Source: JBCBRR01 sp039029235 (GTDB taxonomy: Bacteria > Bacteroidota > Bacteroidia > Cytophagales > Amoebophilaceae). From it: a stretch of DNA of 12,822 nt. Shown piece by piece: positions 1-6,638 of this stretch. The notes under the pieces are model-generated. The model did no database searches, was not told where the DNA came from, and was given only the letters and a program-made list of their open reading frames with translations. How positions within the stretch are numbered: the stretch's first letter is position 1; the number at the start of each line of letters is the position of its first letter. The position numbers were made by a program, and so were the translations under genes. The stretch spans positions 1-12,822 of the forward strand of contig JBCCGO010000023.1 of assembly GCA_039029235.1 (NCBI GenBank), written 5' to 3'.

Positions 1-42
1 CACCGATGGCCCGCCAGATGCTCCAGGCAAGGGAACCCCTCG

Positions 43-74
43 AGAAGATGCTCCGTCCCGCTCCTGCATCTTCT
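43..74. repeat. Perfect inverted repeat, 9-bp arms
   Basis: Arms AGAAGATGC (43-51) and GCATCTTCT (66-74) are exact reverse complements around a 14-base loop. No T-run follows on either strand, so it does not look like an intrinsic terminator. It lies just left of the GC-rich hairpin repeat at 89-155 in sequence with no recognisable gene. I found no second copy in the window, so it could be the edge of the same dispersed element or a chance dyad. Confidence 0.35.
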
Positions 75-88
75 GGCCAAGGACGCTT

Positions 89-155
89 ATAACTGCTCTC
101 CCCGCTCCTCGGCCTGGGGGCCACCTCGAGAGGGCCCCCAGACCTTCCCTCGCAC
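89..155 (+). repeat. GC-rich hairpin repeat, copy A
   Basis: The segment contains CTGGGGGC (114-121) pairing with GCCCCCAG (134-141). An inner CCT/AGG pair (124-126 with 131-133) closes a CGAG loop, leaving a two-base bulge. A clearly related sequence lies on the minus strand at 12382-12446: both share the core TCCTCGGCCTGGGGGCCACC and then diverge mainly in loop bases while the arms stay paired. Two copies with a preserved fold suggest a dispersed structured repeat (REP-like), not a random dyad. Its relation to the adjacent Rpn remnant is unclear: copy A lies upstream of an Rpn frame, copy B downstream of one. Confidence 0.6.
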
Positions 156-230
156 TAGGGCTGCTGTAAGGGGGAAGCTGAAGTTGCAGTCCTCTTACGC
201 ATCTGTATCATCTTCTGGGTAAGTGTGTAA

Positions 231-809
231 CTTCCCTTCAAAGCATCAGCCCTGTACTTAATCGTAGTCTACAATGGTTCGCAGACGCATTATCCACATC
301 ATGCGGATCTCTATGAATATTTTGAGCATCCAGAGCTAGCCAGGTCAGTGATGAGTAAGCCTTATATATTGGCCAATCTGTCTAAGATACCAGATAGGGA
401 GCTGCTTGCTCATGGTTTGTGTGGTCCTATGGAGCTATTGCTCAAACGGGCCAGTGATGTTAACTTTGTCTCGTGGCTTCAAGGGCATAAGGCGCTAGTC
501 AGTAGCCATTCAGCAGCTCCCTACCTAGATCAGGGTTTGATTTATGCCCTAGAGGCAGGTCATGGGAATGCTGATGAGATAATAGCGTCATTTGTGGGGA
601 TCTATCCAGACTTAAAAGAGTCGCTTATGCAAGCAATAAGACAAATAGAAAGACGAGGAGAAGTGCGGGGTATACAGCAAGGTATGCAGCAGGGTAGACA
701 AGAAGAAAAGCTAGGCATAGCCAGGACGATGCTTCACAACCTACATCTAGGCGCAGACGTAGTCCAGCAAGCCACTGGGCTGAGCAAGCAAGACCTAGCT
801 AGCCTGTAG
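231..809 (+). pseudogene. Rpn-family (PD-(D/E)XK, YhgA-like) nuclease/transposase, C-terminal remnant
   Basis: The Rpn-like frame is open from 231 to the TAG at 807-809. It begins with a stretch resembling the family core (YLIVVYNG, then HPELA before a PDREL segment) and continues into an acidic/basic tail with a Q-rich repeat and the ending ATGLSKQDLASL. The same frame upstream is cut by TAA at 228-230 and again at 168-170, and no N-terminal catalytic core is visible, so the full nuclease cannot be made. Rpn proteins are DNA endonucleases linked to recombination and, in enterobacteria, phage defence. A GTG (348) followed by ATG (351) could still start a product of about 153 residues made only of the C-terminal part. 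The second tail at 12536-12822 is about 90 percent identical at protein level, apart from a repeat-number difference. The family call is firm; whether the remnant is expressed is unknown. Confidence 0.75.
669..704 (+). repeat. 12-bp tandem repeat in Rpn tail, three units
   Basis: Three in-frame 12-base units encode GIQQ, GMQQ and GRQE. The homologous tail at the right end of the window carries five units of the same period. Because each unit is a multiple of three bases, gain or loss by slippage leaves the frame intact and changes only the length of the polar linker before the final domain. Confidence 0.8.
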
Positions 810-1128
810 GTCGCACAAACCAAACAGCATAGCAAGACAGGGAGGTGGCATGACCGCCTCCTTCACCCTCTGCCCTAGGGGTTTTGAAGAAGCTAATGCC
901 CTATGCGGCACTAGGAGGCTATAAAATCAGCGGCCAGGTGGCGATATCCACTACATCGATTTTGCTGCAGTGGGCTCGGCTAGTATAAACCCCTCGACAA
1001 CCTGATACCCTCCCTTGCGTCTGCTTCTACCCAAGTATTTGATGGCAACTAGCAAGTAAATCTTTTCGTTTATCGGCATTGCTGCTGCTTCGAACTCTTC
1101 AGTATTGTCTATTAGGGAAGACAAGAGT
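810..1128. other. Intergenic region between Rpn remnant and radA
   Basis: The first roughly 55 bases after the Rpn stop are shared with the other Rpn copy (for example GTCGCACAAACCAA compared with TCGCACAAACCAA) and so belong to the repeated element. The remainder has no match elsewhere in the window. A 73-codon minus-strand frame (951-1172) ends here but runs antisense into the radA 5' end, and I recognise no family in it. No convincing radA promoter or ribosome binding site was seen. Confidence 0.5.
841..861 (+). terminator. Hairpin downstream of Rpn remnant
   Basis: GGAGGTGG (841-848) pairs with CCGCCTCC (854-861) through one G-U wobble, closing a five-base loop about 30 bases after the Rpn stop codon. 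Only a short pyrimidine tract follows (TTCACCC), so it would be a weak intrinsic terminator. The homologous region after the second Rpn tail keeps the bases around CATGACCGCC but has a poorer stem, so the fold is only partly conserved. Confidence 0.35.
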
Positions 1129-2604
1129 ATGGAAGTTGCAAATATCGCAGGGCCCAGCCTGCCCCTGCTCAAAAGCTACCCAAGATATCCTCAACAACCC
1201 AGAGATTTGAAGAAGCCCAGAAGCACTTACGTCTGCCAAAACTGTGGCGCCCAATACGCCAAACAACAAGGCAAGTGTACAGCCTGCCTAGCCTGGAACG
1301 TCATCGTAGAGGAAATTACGATGCAAGCACCCCAGCCAGCAGCACCCTGGGAGGCTTACAGCTACAACAGCGAGCAGCTGGCTGCTAGCCGCGCTAAACT
1401 GCTGCAGGAAATCAGCTGCCAAACAGCGTATCGCATAGCCTGCCCTGACCAAGAGCTGAGTCGTGCTTTGGGTGGGGGTATTGTTCCAGGCTCTTTGGTA
1501 CTCATTGGGGGAGAACCTGGCATAGGCAAGTCTACCTTGCTTTTGCAGCTTGCACTAGCCCTGCCAGCCAGCAAGGTCCTCTATGTATCGGGCGAGGAAA
1601 GCGAGGCACAGATTAAAATGCGGGCTGATAGGCTGCAGCAGCTAGCGACCGACTGCTATATCCTTAACGAGACGTCTCTACACAATATCTTACAACAGGC
1701 TGCCCAGCTCAAGCCTGCTATCCTCATCATAGACTCTATCCAAACGCTATACATCCACCCCATCGATTCAGCGCCAGGGAGTATAGCACAAGTAAGAGCT
1801 TGCACAGCTGCTTTGCTTCGTTATGCTAAATCCACCAACACTCCCGTCTTGCTTACAGGCCACATTACAAAAGAAGGCAGCCTAGCAGGTCCTAAAGTCC
1901 TAGAGCATATGGTAGATACAGTACTCCAGTTTGAAGGTGACCGGCATACAGCCTACCGGATAGTGAGGACTATCAAAAATCGGTTTGGCGCTACTGCTGA
2001 GCTAGCTATCTATGAGATGCATAGCCACGGCCTGCGCGAGGTTGCTAACCCCTCTGAGCTATTCATGGCTCAGCGAGTAGATAACCTGAGTGGTATCGCC
2101 ATTGGCGCTTTTCTAGAAGGTAATCGTCCCTTACTCATCGAAGCACAAGCTCTCGTAAGCTCTGCCACCTATGGTACACCCCAGCGGGCTACTACAGGAT
2201 TTGATAGCAAACGGCTCAATATGCTATTGGCTGTCCTAGAGAAGCGGGCAGGATTGCGACTAGTCGTCCAAGATGTGTTTCTCAACATAGCGGGCGGACT
2301 CAAGGTCGAAGACCCTGCCCTGGACCTGGCCGTATGCTTGGCCATTGCGGCTGCCCTCAAAGATTGCGCGATTCCGCCGCATTGCTGTTTTGCTGCAGAA
2401 GTGGGGCTAGGAGGAGAGACCAGAGGCGTCAGTCGCGTTGAGCAGCGCATTGCAGAAGCTGAACGACTAGGATTTCAGCAGATTTTTATTGCCGAGCATA
2501 ACCTCAAAGGGCCTGTGGCCGAAGAGTTTTCTATAAATGTTCATCCAGTAGCTACCGTCAGTAAAGCAATTGATCACTTGCTGATGCAGGAGATTGGCAG
2601 CTAG
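1129..2604 (+). CDS. radA: DNA repair protein RadA
   Basis: RadA is a RecA-like ATPase that promotes branch migration of recombination intermediates during repair. Counting from ATG 1129 (491 residues), the visible parts in order are a C4 zinc finger (C36, C39, C50, C53), the Walker A motif GGEPGIGKS (127-135), the Walker B motif ILIID (198-202), the RadA signature KNRFG (283-287), and a C-terminal Lon-protease-like domain containing DPALDLAVCLAIAAAL and GLGGETRGV. The start is uncertain. The family normally has its first zinc-finger cysteine about 10 residues in and a length near 455-465. The in-frame TTG at 1207 would give exactly that (465 residues), whereas ATG 1129 adds 26 residues and TTG 1105 adds 34. 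ATG 1129 is used because it is the only ATG before the zinc finger. The gene appears to be transcribed alone; its stop is TAG. Confidence 0.95.
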   Translation: MEVANIAGPSLPLLKSYPRYPQQPRDLKKPRSTYVCQNCGAQYAKQQGKCTACLAWNVIVEEITMQAPQPAAPWEAYSYNSEQLAASRAKLLQEISCQTAYRIACPDQELSRALGGGIVPGSLVLIGGEPGIGKSTLLLQLALALPASKVLYVSGEESEAQIKMRADRLQQLATDCYILNETSLHNILQQAAQLKPAILIIDSIQTLYIHPIDSAPGSIAQVRACTAALLRYAKSTNTPVLLTGHITKEGSLAGPKVLEHMVDTVLQFEGDRHTAYRIVRTIKNRFGATAELAIYEMHSHGLREVANPSELFMAQRVDNLSGIAIGAFLEGNRPLLIEAQALVSSATYGTPQRATTGFDSKRLNMLLAVLEKRAGLRLVVQDVFLNIAGGLKVEDPALDLAVCLAIAAALKDCAIPPHCCFAAEVGLGGETRGVSRVEQRIAEAERLGFQQIFIAEHNLKGPVAEEFSINVHPVATVSKAIDHLLMQEIGS

Positions 2605-2632
2605 TTGTTGGCAACCGCCGTCCCGGCAACAA
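2605..2632 (+). terminator. Possible weak hairpin after radA
   Basis: TTGTTG directly after the radA stop (2605-2610) pairs with CAACAA (2627-2632) around a 16-base GC-rich loop, followed by AAAAG and no T-run. A second imperfect dyad (GAGC.GGC with GCC..GCTC) sits at 2649-2674. Neither fits a standard intrinsic terminator, but both lie in the gap between the converging radA and 45-residue-protein genes, where transcription from both sides must stop. Confidence 0.2.
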
Positions 2633-2762
2633 AAGCAGAACACGAACCGAGCTGGCTGGACAATGGCCGAGCTCAGCAACCGGTGAGGAATACAGAGATG
2701 CAAGCGTAAGTAGTAAGGTGCTGTAGACCAAGTGCTAGGCGCTATGGGCAGTAACTGACGCC

Positions 2763-2780
2763 GTAGGCACAGGAGCCTAC
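2763..2780 (-). terminator. Perfect hairpin at 3' end of the lptC-CNNM operon
   Basis: GTAGGC (2763-2768) and GCCTAC (2775-2780) form a perfect six-base stem with a six-base loop. On the minus strand the stem contains the TAG stop codon of the 45-residue gene. There is no T-run after it in either direction, so termination is a guess from its position; it could instead stabilise the 3' end of the operon mRNA. Confidence 0.3.
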
Positions 2781-2914
2781 TGTTGCTTATTGGTGAGGGC
2801 TGGTAGTAGCAGCTGTCTAAGCATGAGTATCAGCCAGACAGCCAGCAACCCCAGCACCAAAATGCAGCGAATAGGTGATGTGTAGGGGGTAATCTTGTAG
2901 GCATGACTCCTCAT
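2777..2914 (-). CDS. Small single-pass membrane protein (45 aa), unrecognised, coupled to the CNNM gene
   Basis: The ATG (2914-2912) overlaps the TGA of the upstream CNNM gene (2913-2911) as ATGA, the classic arrangement for translational coupling. The 45-residue product has a polar, basic N-terminus (MRSHAYKITPYTSPIR), a hydrophobic run at about residues 17-32 (CILVLGLLAVWLILML) long enough to cross the membrane, an arginine right after it, then LLLPALTNKQQ and a TAG stop inside a hairpin. I recognise no family. In many Bacteroidota a SurA/PpiD-type peptidyl-prolyl isomerase with an N-terminal anchor follows the lptC-CNNM pair; no isomerase domain follows here. It may be a small partner of the CNNM protein or the remaining anchor of a lost gene. 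The coupled start and membrane segment are seen; the role is not known. Confidence 0.55.
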   Translation of the reverse strand: MRSHAYKITPYTSPIRCILVLGLLAVWLILMLRQLLLPALTNKQQ

Positions 2915-4200
2915 AGGCTGGCCTTACGGCCATCAATGAATAGCTTTACAGTATCAATGCGTGCTCCTTTCATAGATGTAATATTGAAAGTAAAAGGAGG
3001 AATATTGATCGTTTCGTGTAGCTCAGGGAGTCGCTCGGTTACCGAAATAATAAATCCGCCCAGCGTATCATAGGCTCCCGGCGGAATATCCCAGCCATAT
3101 TTTTCATTTAGATAGCCAATCTCATGCCTGGCACTTAGTAAATAGGCATTAGGACCTAGCTGCTGTACCAACAGCATGGCCGTATCGTGCTCATCTTGTA
3201 TATCCCCTACAATTTTTTCAACAAAGTCTTCTACACTCACCATACCCGCCACGCCTCCGAACTCATCCACGACCAAGGCCAGGCTCTTGTAAGCATTGAT
3301 TAGCTTGATCATAACTTCGCTAGCTAGATTGGTCTCAGATACAACCATAATCGGCGTGAGGATGCTATCGATCGTTGGCGGGTTTTTAAAGAGCTCCTTG
3401 GCGTGGCAGTAGCCAATAATATCATCAATATAGTTGCAATAAACCAAGATTTTAGAGTGCTTGCTATGCATCGCAGCGTTTTTAAGGGCCGGTATGCCAT
3501 CTTCGTGGTTGATAGCAATGATTTCAGCCCTAGGCACCATACAATCCCTCACCCTAGCCTTTTTAAACTCAAGCAGGTTACTAACGATACGAGTGCTCAC
3601 TTGCCCCGGCATCTTCTCATGAGCATGCCGTATGTTTTTGATAAAAGAGTATAGATCTAGCACGCCAAAGCTAGGACGAGTCTCCTGATACGTATGCCGC
3701 AGTACATGGGTAATAAAAACTTTGGTAACGCGGGTCGCGATCGCTACTAGCGGCCATAGTATATGAGCTACTACAGCCATGGGAATGGCAAAAAATTTTA
3801 ATAGCCGATATGGGTAACGCAGAAAGACCCTCTTGGGGATAAACTCAGCTACTACCAAGACAACCAGGGTCGTTATAATGGTCTGCAAGCCTAGGGATAA
3901 AGTATGTCTATGGCGCAGATAGGGCATATAGCTACGTATCAGCTTATCAAGCGCTTCTGACATGCAGGCGCTGTATATAACCAGAGAGATCGTATTGCCG
4001 ATAAGCGTGGTTGTAATAAAACGCGTAGGATGTTTGGCAAAATCAGCAAGCAGCCTACCGACCAGGCTCTTGGGGCTCTGGGCCAGCTCCATACCTAACT
4101 TATCTGCATTCAAGAAGGCTGCTTCTATGCCGGAGAACAAGGCTGAGAAGGTAAGGGCGAGCGTAATAAAAATAAACTGAGAAGGCTGGAGCGTACTCAA
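2911..4200 (-). CDS. CNNM/CorC (HlyC)-family inner-membrane protein with CBS pair
   Basis: This 429-residue protein has the architecture of the CNNM/CorC family, implicated in Mg2+ (divalent cation) export; some Bacteroidota members (GldE-like) are tied to gliding. An N-terminal DUF21 membrane domain covers about residues 1-165, with hydrophobic runs near 9-22, 62-80, 104-120 and 137-158, the family-typical FSGIEAAFLNADKL, and the EFIPKR turn (119-124). A CBS pair follows (VRDCMVPRAEI at 217-227, to about 335), with the hallmark VVDEFGGVAGMVSVEDFVE (310-328). A C-terminal CorC_HlyC domain covers about 345-425. The only usable start is TTG 4200, because TAG lies four codons upstream; a clear AGAGGA site five bases before it supports this. 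It lies 57 bases after lptC and overlaps the next small gene by four bases, so it is in one operon with both. Exact subfamily and substrate are not settled. Confidence 0.9.
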   Translation of the reverse strand: MSTLQPSQFIFITLALTFSALFSGIEAAFLNADKLGMELAQSPKSLVGRLLADFAKHPTRFITTTLIGNTISLVIYSACMSEALDKLIRSYMPYLRHRHTLSLGLQTIITTLVVLVVAEFIPKRVFLRYPYRLLKFFAIPMAVVAHILWPLVAIATRVTKVFITHVLRHTYQETRPSFGVLDLYSFIKNIRHAHEKMPGQVSTRIVSNLLEFKKARVRDCMVPRAEIIAINHEDGIPALKNAAMHSKHSKILVYCNYIDDIIGYCHAKELFKNPPTIDSILTPIMVVSETNLASEVMIKLINAYKSLALVVDEFGGVAGMVSVEDFVEKIVGDIQDEHDTAMLLVQQLGPNAYLLSARHEIGYLNEKYGWDIPPGAYDTLGGFIISVTERLPELHETINIPPFTFNITSMKGARIDTVKLFIDGRKASL

Positions 4201-4205
4201 AGTGT

Positions 4206-4211
4206 TCCTCT
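4206..4211 (-). promoter_or_regulatory. Shine-Dalgarno site for the CNNM TTG start
   Basis: On the minus strand AGAGGA lies five bases before TTG 4200. Good Shine-Dalgarno sites are uncommon in this window, as expected for Bacteroidota, so this one is informative: it fixes a non-ATG start that the in-frame TAG just upstream already makes likely. Confidence 0.55.
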
Positions 4212-4257
4212 ATGCAGGTCCGTTGTAATGAGCTGTAACCAGTAGCCACTTGCCCGG

Positions 4258-4818
4258 CTATGCCATCGATGCCATGCTCACAAAGCCTTGAAGTGCCAGC
4301 ACACTATACTGACTCAAGTCTTGCTTAGCTCGTAGCTCGCTTCCAGTGAGCAGCTCCTTGTCAGTTGCTATGTTGGTAAACTTTTCTGTGAAAACCTCTT
4401 CATGGTTGAGATCCAAATATAACGCTTCTGTACTAAGCTGTCTATGCCCCTCGCAGCTTTGAATCTTTACATCACCCTGTAGTTCATAGATATTTTTTTC
4501 TGCATGGTAGCAAGCCTGGTTAGCGCTCAGTATAATCGCCATACTTTTTTTATCCGTGTCATAAAATTCTGCATAGACCCCTTCGGGATATACCTTATCA
4601 CCATTCTTGTATTGTAGCAGCTTGTCTACACGTACCCTAGCAGCGACAGCCCCAGCATCGCTCCGGACAATCTCTAGCCCTGTGCTCTCTATTATAGGCC
4701 CGTCATACCTGCTAGATTCGCTGGCAATGTTTGGTTCCAGGCAGGCAGCTGATAAAAGCAGTACGTAAAAGAAGTAGCGGCTCCCCGCCACTGTTCTATG
4801 GGTTACTACATAGCGCAT
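4258..4818 (-). CDS. lptC: LptC-like LPS-export periplasmic lipoprotein
   Basis: This 186-residue protein matches LptC by shape and context. LptC is the bitopic or lipid-anchored periplasmic part of the Lpt bridge that carries lipopolysaccharide from the LptBFG transporter to LptA. A basic N-terminus and hydrophobic run (YFFYVLLLSAA) lead to Cys26, a plausible lipidation site, although the lipobox SAAC lacks the usual leucine at -3. The remainder reads as a beta-jellyroll typical of LptC/OstA: AEFYDTDKKSMAIILSANQA, then YELQGDVKI, then STEALYLDLNHEEVFTEKF. The YxLxGDV and 'T..L..D' patterns are characteristic of the family in Bacteroidota. It is the first gene of the minus-strand operon with the CNNM protein, a common Bacteroidota pairing. 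The 126-base gap to the divergent pheS must hold both promoters; I could not pick one for lptC. Confidence 0.8.
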   Translation of the reverse strand: MRYVVTHRTVAGSRYFFYVLLLSAACLEPNIASESSRYDGPIIESTGLEIVRSDAGAVAARVRVDKLLQYKNGDKVYPEGVYAEFYDTDKKSMAIILSANQACYHAEKNIYELQGDVKIQSCEGHRQLSTEALYLDLNHEEVFTEKFTNIATDKELLTGSELRAKQDLSQYSVLALQGFVSMASMA

Positions 4819-4944
4819 GGTAGATTTGCTATCTTCGCCAGAGCCTTGTAGGCTGCTCCCCCTCTCTGTATGCTATGCATAGCTTTTATCTGCTGATAGG
4901 TAGGGCGAATCTGACTTTAATTTCCTAACCACAAGTTTAATAAT

Positions 4945-5973
4945 ATGCTCGATCAAATTAAAAAACTACGTGCTGAGGTTGCACAGTATCCAGTAAAGAA
5001 TCCAGAAGAGCTAGAAACATTCCGGCTAAAGTTTATAGCCAGGAAGGGAGCTATAGCAGCATTATTCACAGAGCTAAGGCACAGGGAGCCTACAGAAAGG
5101 AAAACCGCGGGGAGACTCCTCAATGCGCTTAAGGCTATGGCTCAGGAGCGATTCAAGACACTGGCTAGGCAGCTAAGCACACCATCGCAAGCGAATCCTG
5201 ACTGGGCCCAGGCAGACCTAACCTTGCCACCACTTACAGATGCGCTAGGCACCTTGCATCCACTGACCATTGTAAAAGCGAGGATCATAGCATTGCTAGA
5301 ACGCATTGGATTTAACATGGCTGAAGGACCTGAGATTGAAGACGACTGGCACAACTTCGGTGCACTCAACTTCCCTCCTAATCACCCAGCACGCGATATG
5401 CTAGATACTTTTTTTGTAGCGCAGGGACGTGATAGCGTCTTAAGAACCCATACTTCTTCCGTCCAGATACGCATGGCAGAGCGTCAGCAGCCCCCAATAC
5501 GCATCATCTCTGCTGGCCGTGTATATCGCCATGAGACCATCTCTGCACGGGCACACTGTACCTTTCAGCAAGTAGAGGGGTGCTATATCAACCGCGATGT
5601 AAGCTTTGCTGAGCTCAAGCAGACCCTATTATACTTTGTCAAAGGACTATTTGGGGCCGATAGCAAGATACGCCTGCGGCCTTCTTACTTTCCGTTTACA
5701 GAGCCCAGCACAGAAGTAGACATGAGCTGCCAAAGCTGTAACAGCCAGGGATGTAGCCTCTGTAAGCACACAGGCTGGGTAGAAATCATGGGTGCTGGCA
5801 TGGTAGACCCCAAGGTACTGCAGAACTGCCACATAGATCCGGCAACTTATACAGGGTTTGCCTTTGGCATGGGCCTAGAGCGCATAGCCATGCTACTATA
5901 TCAAGTCCCTGACTTACGTTTATTTATGGAAAATGACGTTCGATTCCTCAAACAATTCACCACTTATGCTTAG
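4945..5973 (+). CDS. pheS: Phenylalanine--tRNA ligase alpha subunit
   Basis: PheS is the catalytic subunit of the (alpha-beta)2 PheRS that charges tRNA-Phe; the beta subunit gene (pheT) is not in this window. The 342 residues begin with a coiled N-terminal arm (about 1-85) that binds tRNA. The class II core then shows motif 1 (around EGPEIEDDWHNFGALN, 127-142), motif 2 (GRVYRHETISARAHCTFQQVEG, split at 191-200 and 201-212), and motif 3 (GFAFGMGLERIAML, 304-317). A cysteine knuckle, C262-x2-C265-x4-C270-x2-C273, precedes KHTGWVEIMGAGMVDP; this is common in Bacteroidota PheS and probably binds zinc. The ATG at 4945 fits family length, with no Shine-Dalgarno site but an AT-rich leader. TAGATTTG at 4821-4828 matches the Bacteroidota -7 box but lacks a matching -33 box. 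Confidence 0.96.
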   Translation: MLDQIKKLRAEVAQYPVKNPEELETFRLKFIARKGAIAALFTELRHREPTERKTAGRLLNALKAMAQERFKTLARQLSTPSQANPDWAQADLTLPPLTDALGTLHPLTIVKARIIALLERIGFNMAEGPEIEDDWHNFGALNFPPNHPARDMLDTFFVAQGRDSVLRTHTSSVQIRMAERQQPPIRIISAGRVYRHETISARAHCTFQQVEGCYINRDVSFAELKQTLLYFVKGLFGADSKIRLRPSYFPFTEPSTEVDMSCQSCNSQGCSLCKHTGWVEIMGAGMVDPKVLQNCHIDPATYTGFAFGMGLERIAMLLYQVPDLRLFMENDVRFLKQFTTYA

Positions 5974-6085
5974 CTTTGTGTCTGCTGCCTAGCTAGCTCT
6001 AGGTCCCTGCTTCCTGGACTCGGTAGAGCAAGACCTATCCTTACTTGCTTGCTGAAACACCATGCGCCTATGCCAGACACGGCAG

Positions 6086-6110
6086 GCGATCTATCAGAAA
6101 AGATAGCCGC
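6086..6110. other. Hairpin in the pheS-ndk gap
   Basis: GCG (6086-6088) and CTATC (6091-6095) pair with GATAG (6102-6106) and CGC (6108-6110) around the loop AGAAAA. It lies 113 bases after the pheS stop and has no T-run, so it is a poor terminator candidate. The rest of the 237-base gap (5974-6210) has no convincing gene; an A-rich stretch (about 6171-6210) precedes the ndk start. Confidence 0.25.
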
Positions 6111-6210
6111 GAAGCATCTGCTCTATAGCTCGGCAAGGACGGAAGGGCAGGCATGGTAAGCATGACTAGTATAACAACAAAATAATCGACCAGTAAATCA
6201 TACAATAACG

Positions 6211-6627
6211 ATGACAGGAAATTTTACCTTTTCGATGATTAAGCCAGATGTACTTCAAGATGGACAAGTAGGTCAGATCATTACCCAAATAGAAGATAAA
6301 TACTTTGAAATCAAAGCCCTTAAGCTTACCCAGCTTACCTTAGAGCATGCAGAGGCGTTCTATGCTATACACAAGAAGCGCCCTTTTTATGAGCAACTAT
6401 GCAAGTACATGGCTTCGGGGCCCATCATAGCTATGGTATTGGTAAAGAATAATGCAGTGGCTGATTTTAGGACACTTCTTGGAGCTACCAATCCTGCTGA
6501 GGCAGCGCCAGAAACAATCCGCAAGCGATTTGGCAAATCTATTGAGGCCAATGCGATTCATGGCTCTGATAGTGACGAGACAGCCTGGACAGAGACCCAG
6601 TTGCTCTTTCCTGGGTGGAGCCTATGA
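6211..6627 (+). CDS. ndk: Nucleoside-diphosphate kinase
   Basis: Ndk transfers the gamma-phosphate of ATP to other (d)NDPs through a phosphohistidine, balancing NTP pools in the cytoplasm. The 138 residues match the bacterial family length. The N-terminal TFSMIKPDV (6-14) is the usual opening, FYEQLCKYMASGPIIAMVL is the Kpn-loop region, and NAIHGSDSDE (114-123) carries the active-site His117. The ending LLFPGW is typical. ATG 6211 agrees with the family start. The gene converges on the flippase-like gene with only 11 bases between stop codons, so transcripts from the two strands probably overlap at their 3' ends. Confidence 0.97.
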   Translation: MTGNFTFSMIKPDVLQDGQVGQIITQIEDKYFEIKALKLTQLTLEHAEAFYAIHKKRPFYEQLCKYMASGPIIAMVLVKNNAVADFRTLLGATNPAEAAPETIRKRFGKSIEANAIHGSDSDETAWTETQLLFPGWSL

Positions 6628-6638
6628 TCACGAATACT

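Noticed and set aside
951..1172. 73-codon minus-strand frame in the radA leader
   Set aside because: It runs antisense into the radA 5' end, has no recognised family, and is not matched by a promoter or coupled neighbour. Its middle (for example YLLVAIKYLGRS) reads plausibly as protein, so a decayed gene fragment is possible, but not enough for a gene call.
2467..2703. 78-codon minus-strand frame overlapping the radA 3' end
   Set aside because: Mostly antisense to the well-supported RadA Lon-like domain, cysteine-rich and without features; a shadow frame.
2902..2905. Alternative ATG preceded by AGGAG within the 45-residue gene (other frame)
   Set aside because: The spacing to AGGAG is only two bases, and the frame gives a 24-residue peptide without a membrane segment; the ATGA-coupled frame is longer and more protein-like.
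4821..4828. TAGATTTG as a pheS promoter -7 box
   Set aside because: Matches TAnnTTTG but has no TTTG at the right upstream distance, and such six-position matches are expected several times by chance in a window this size.
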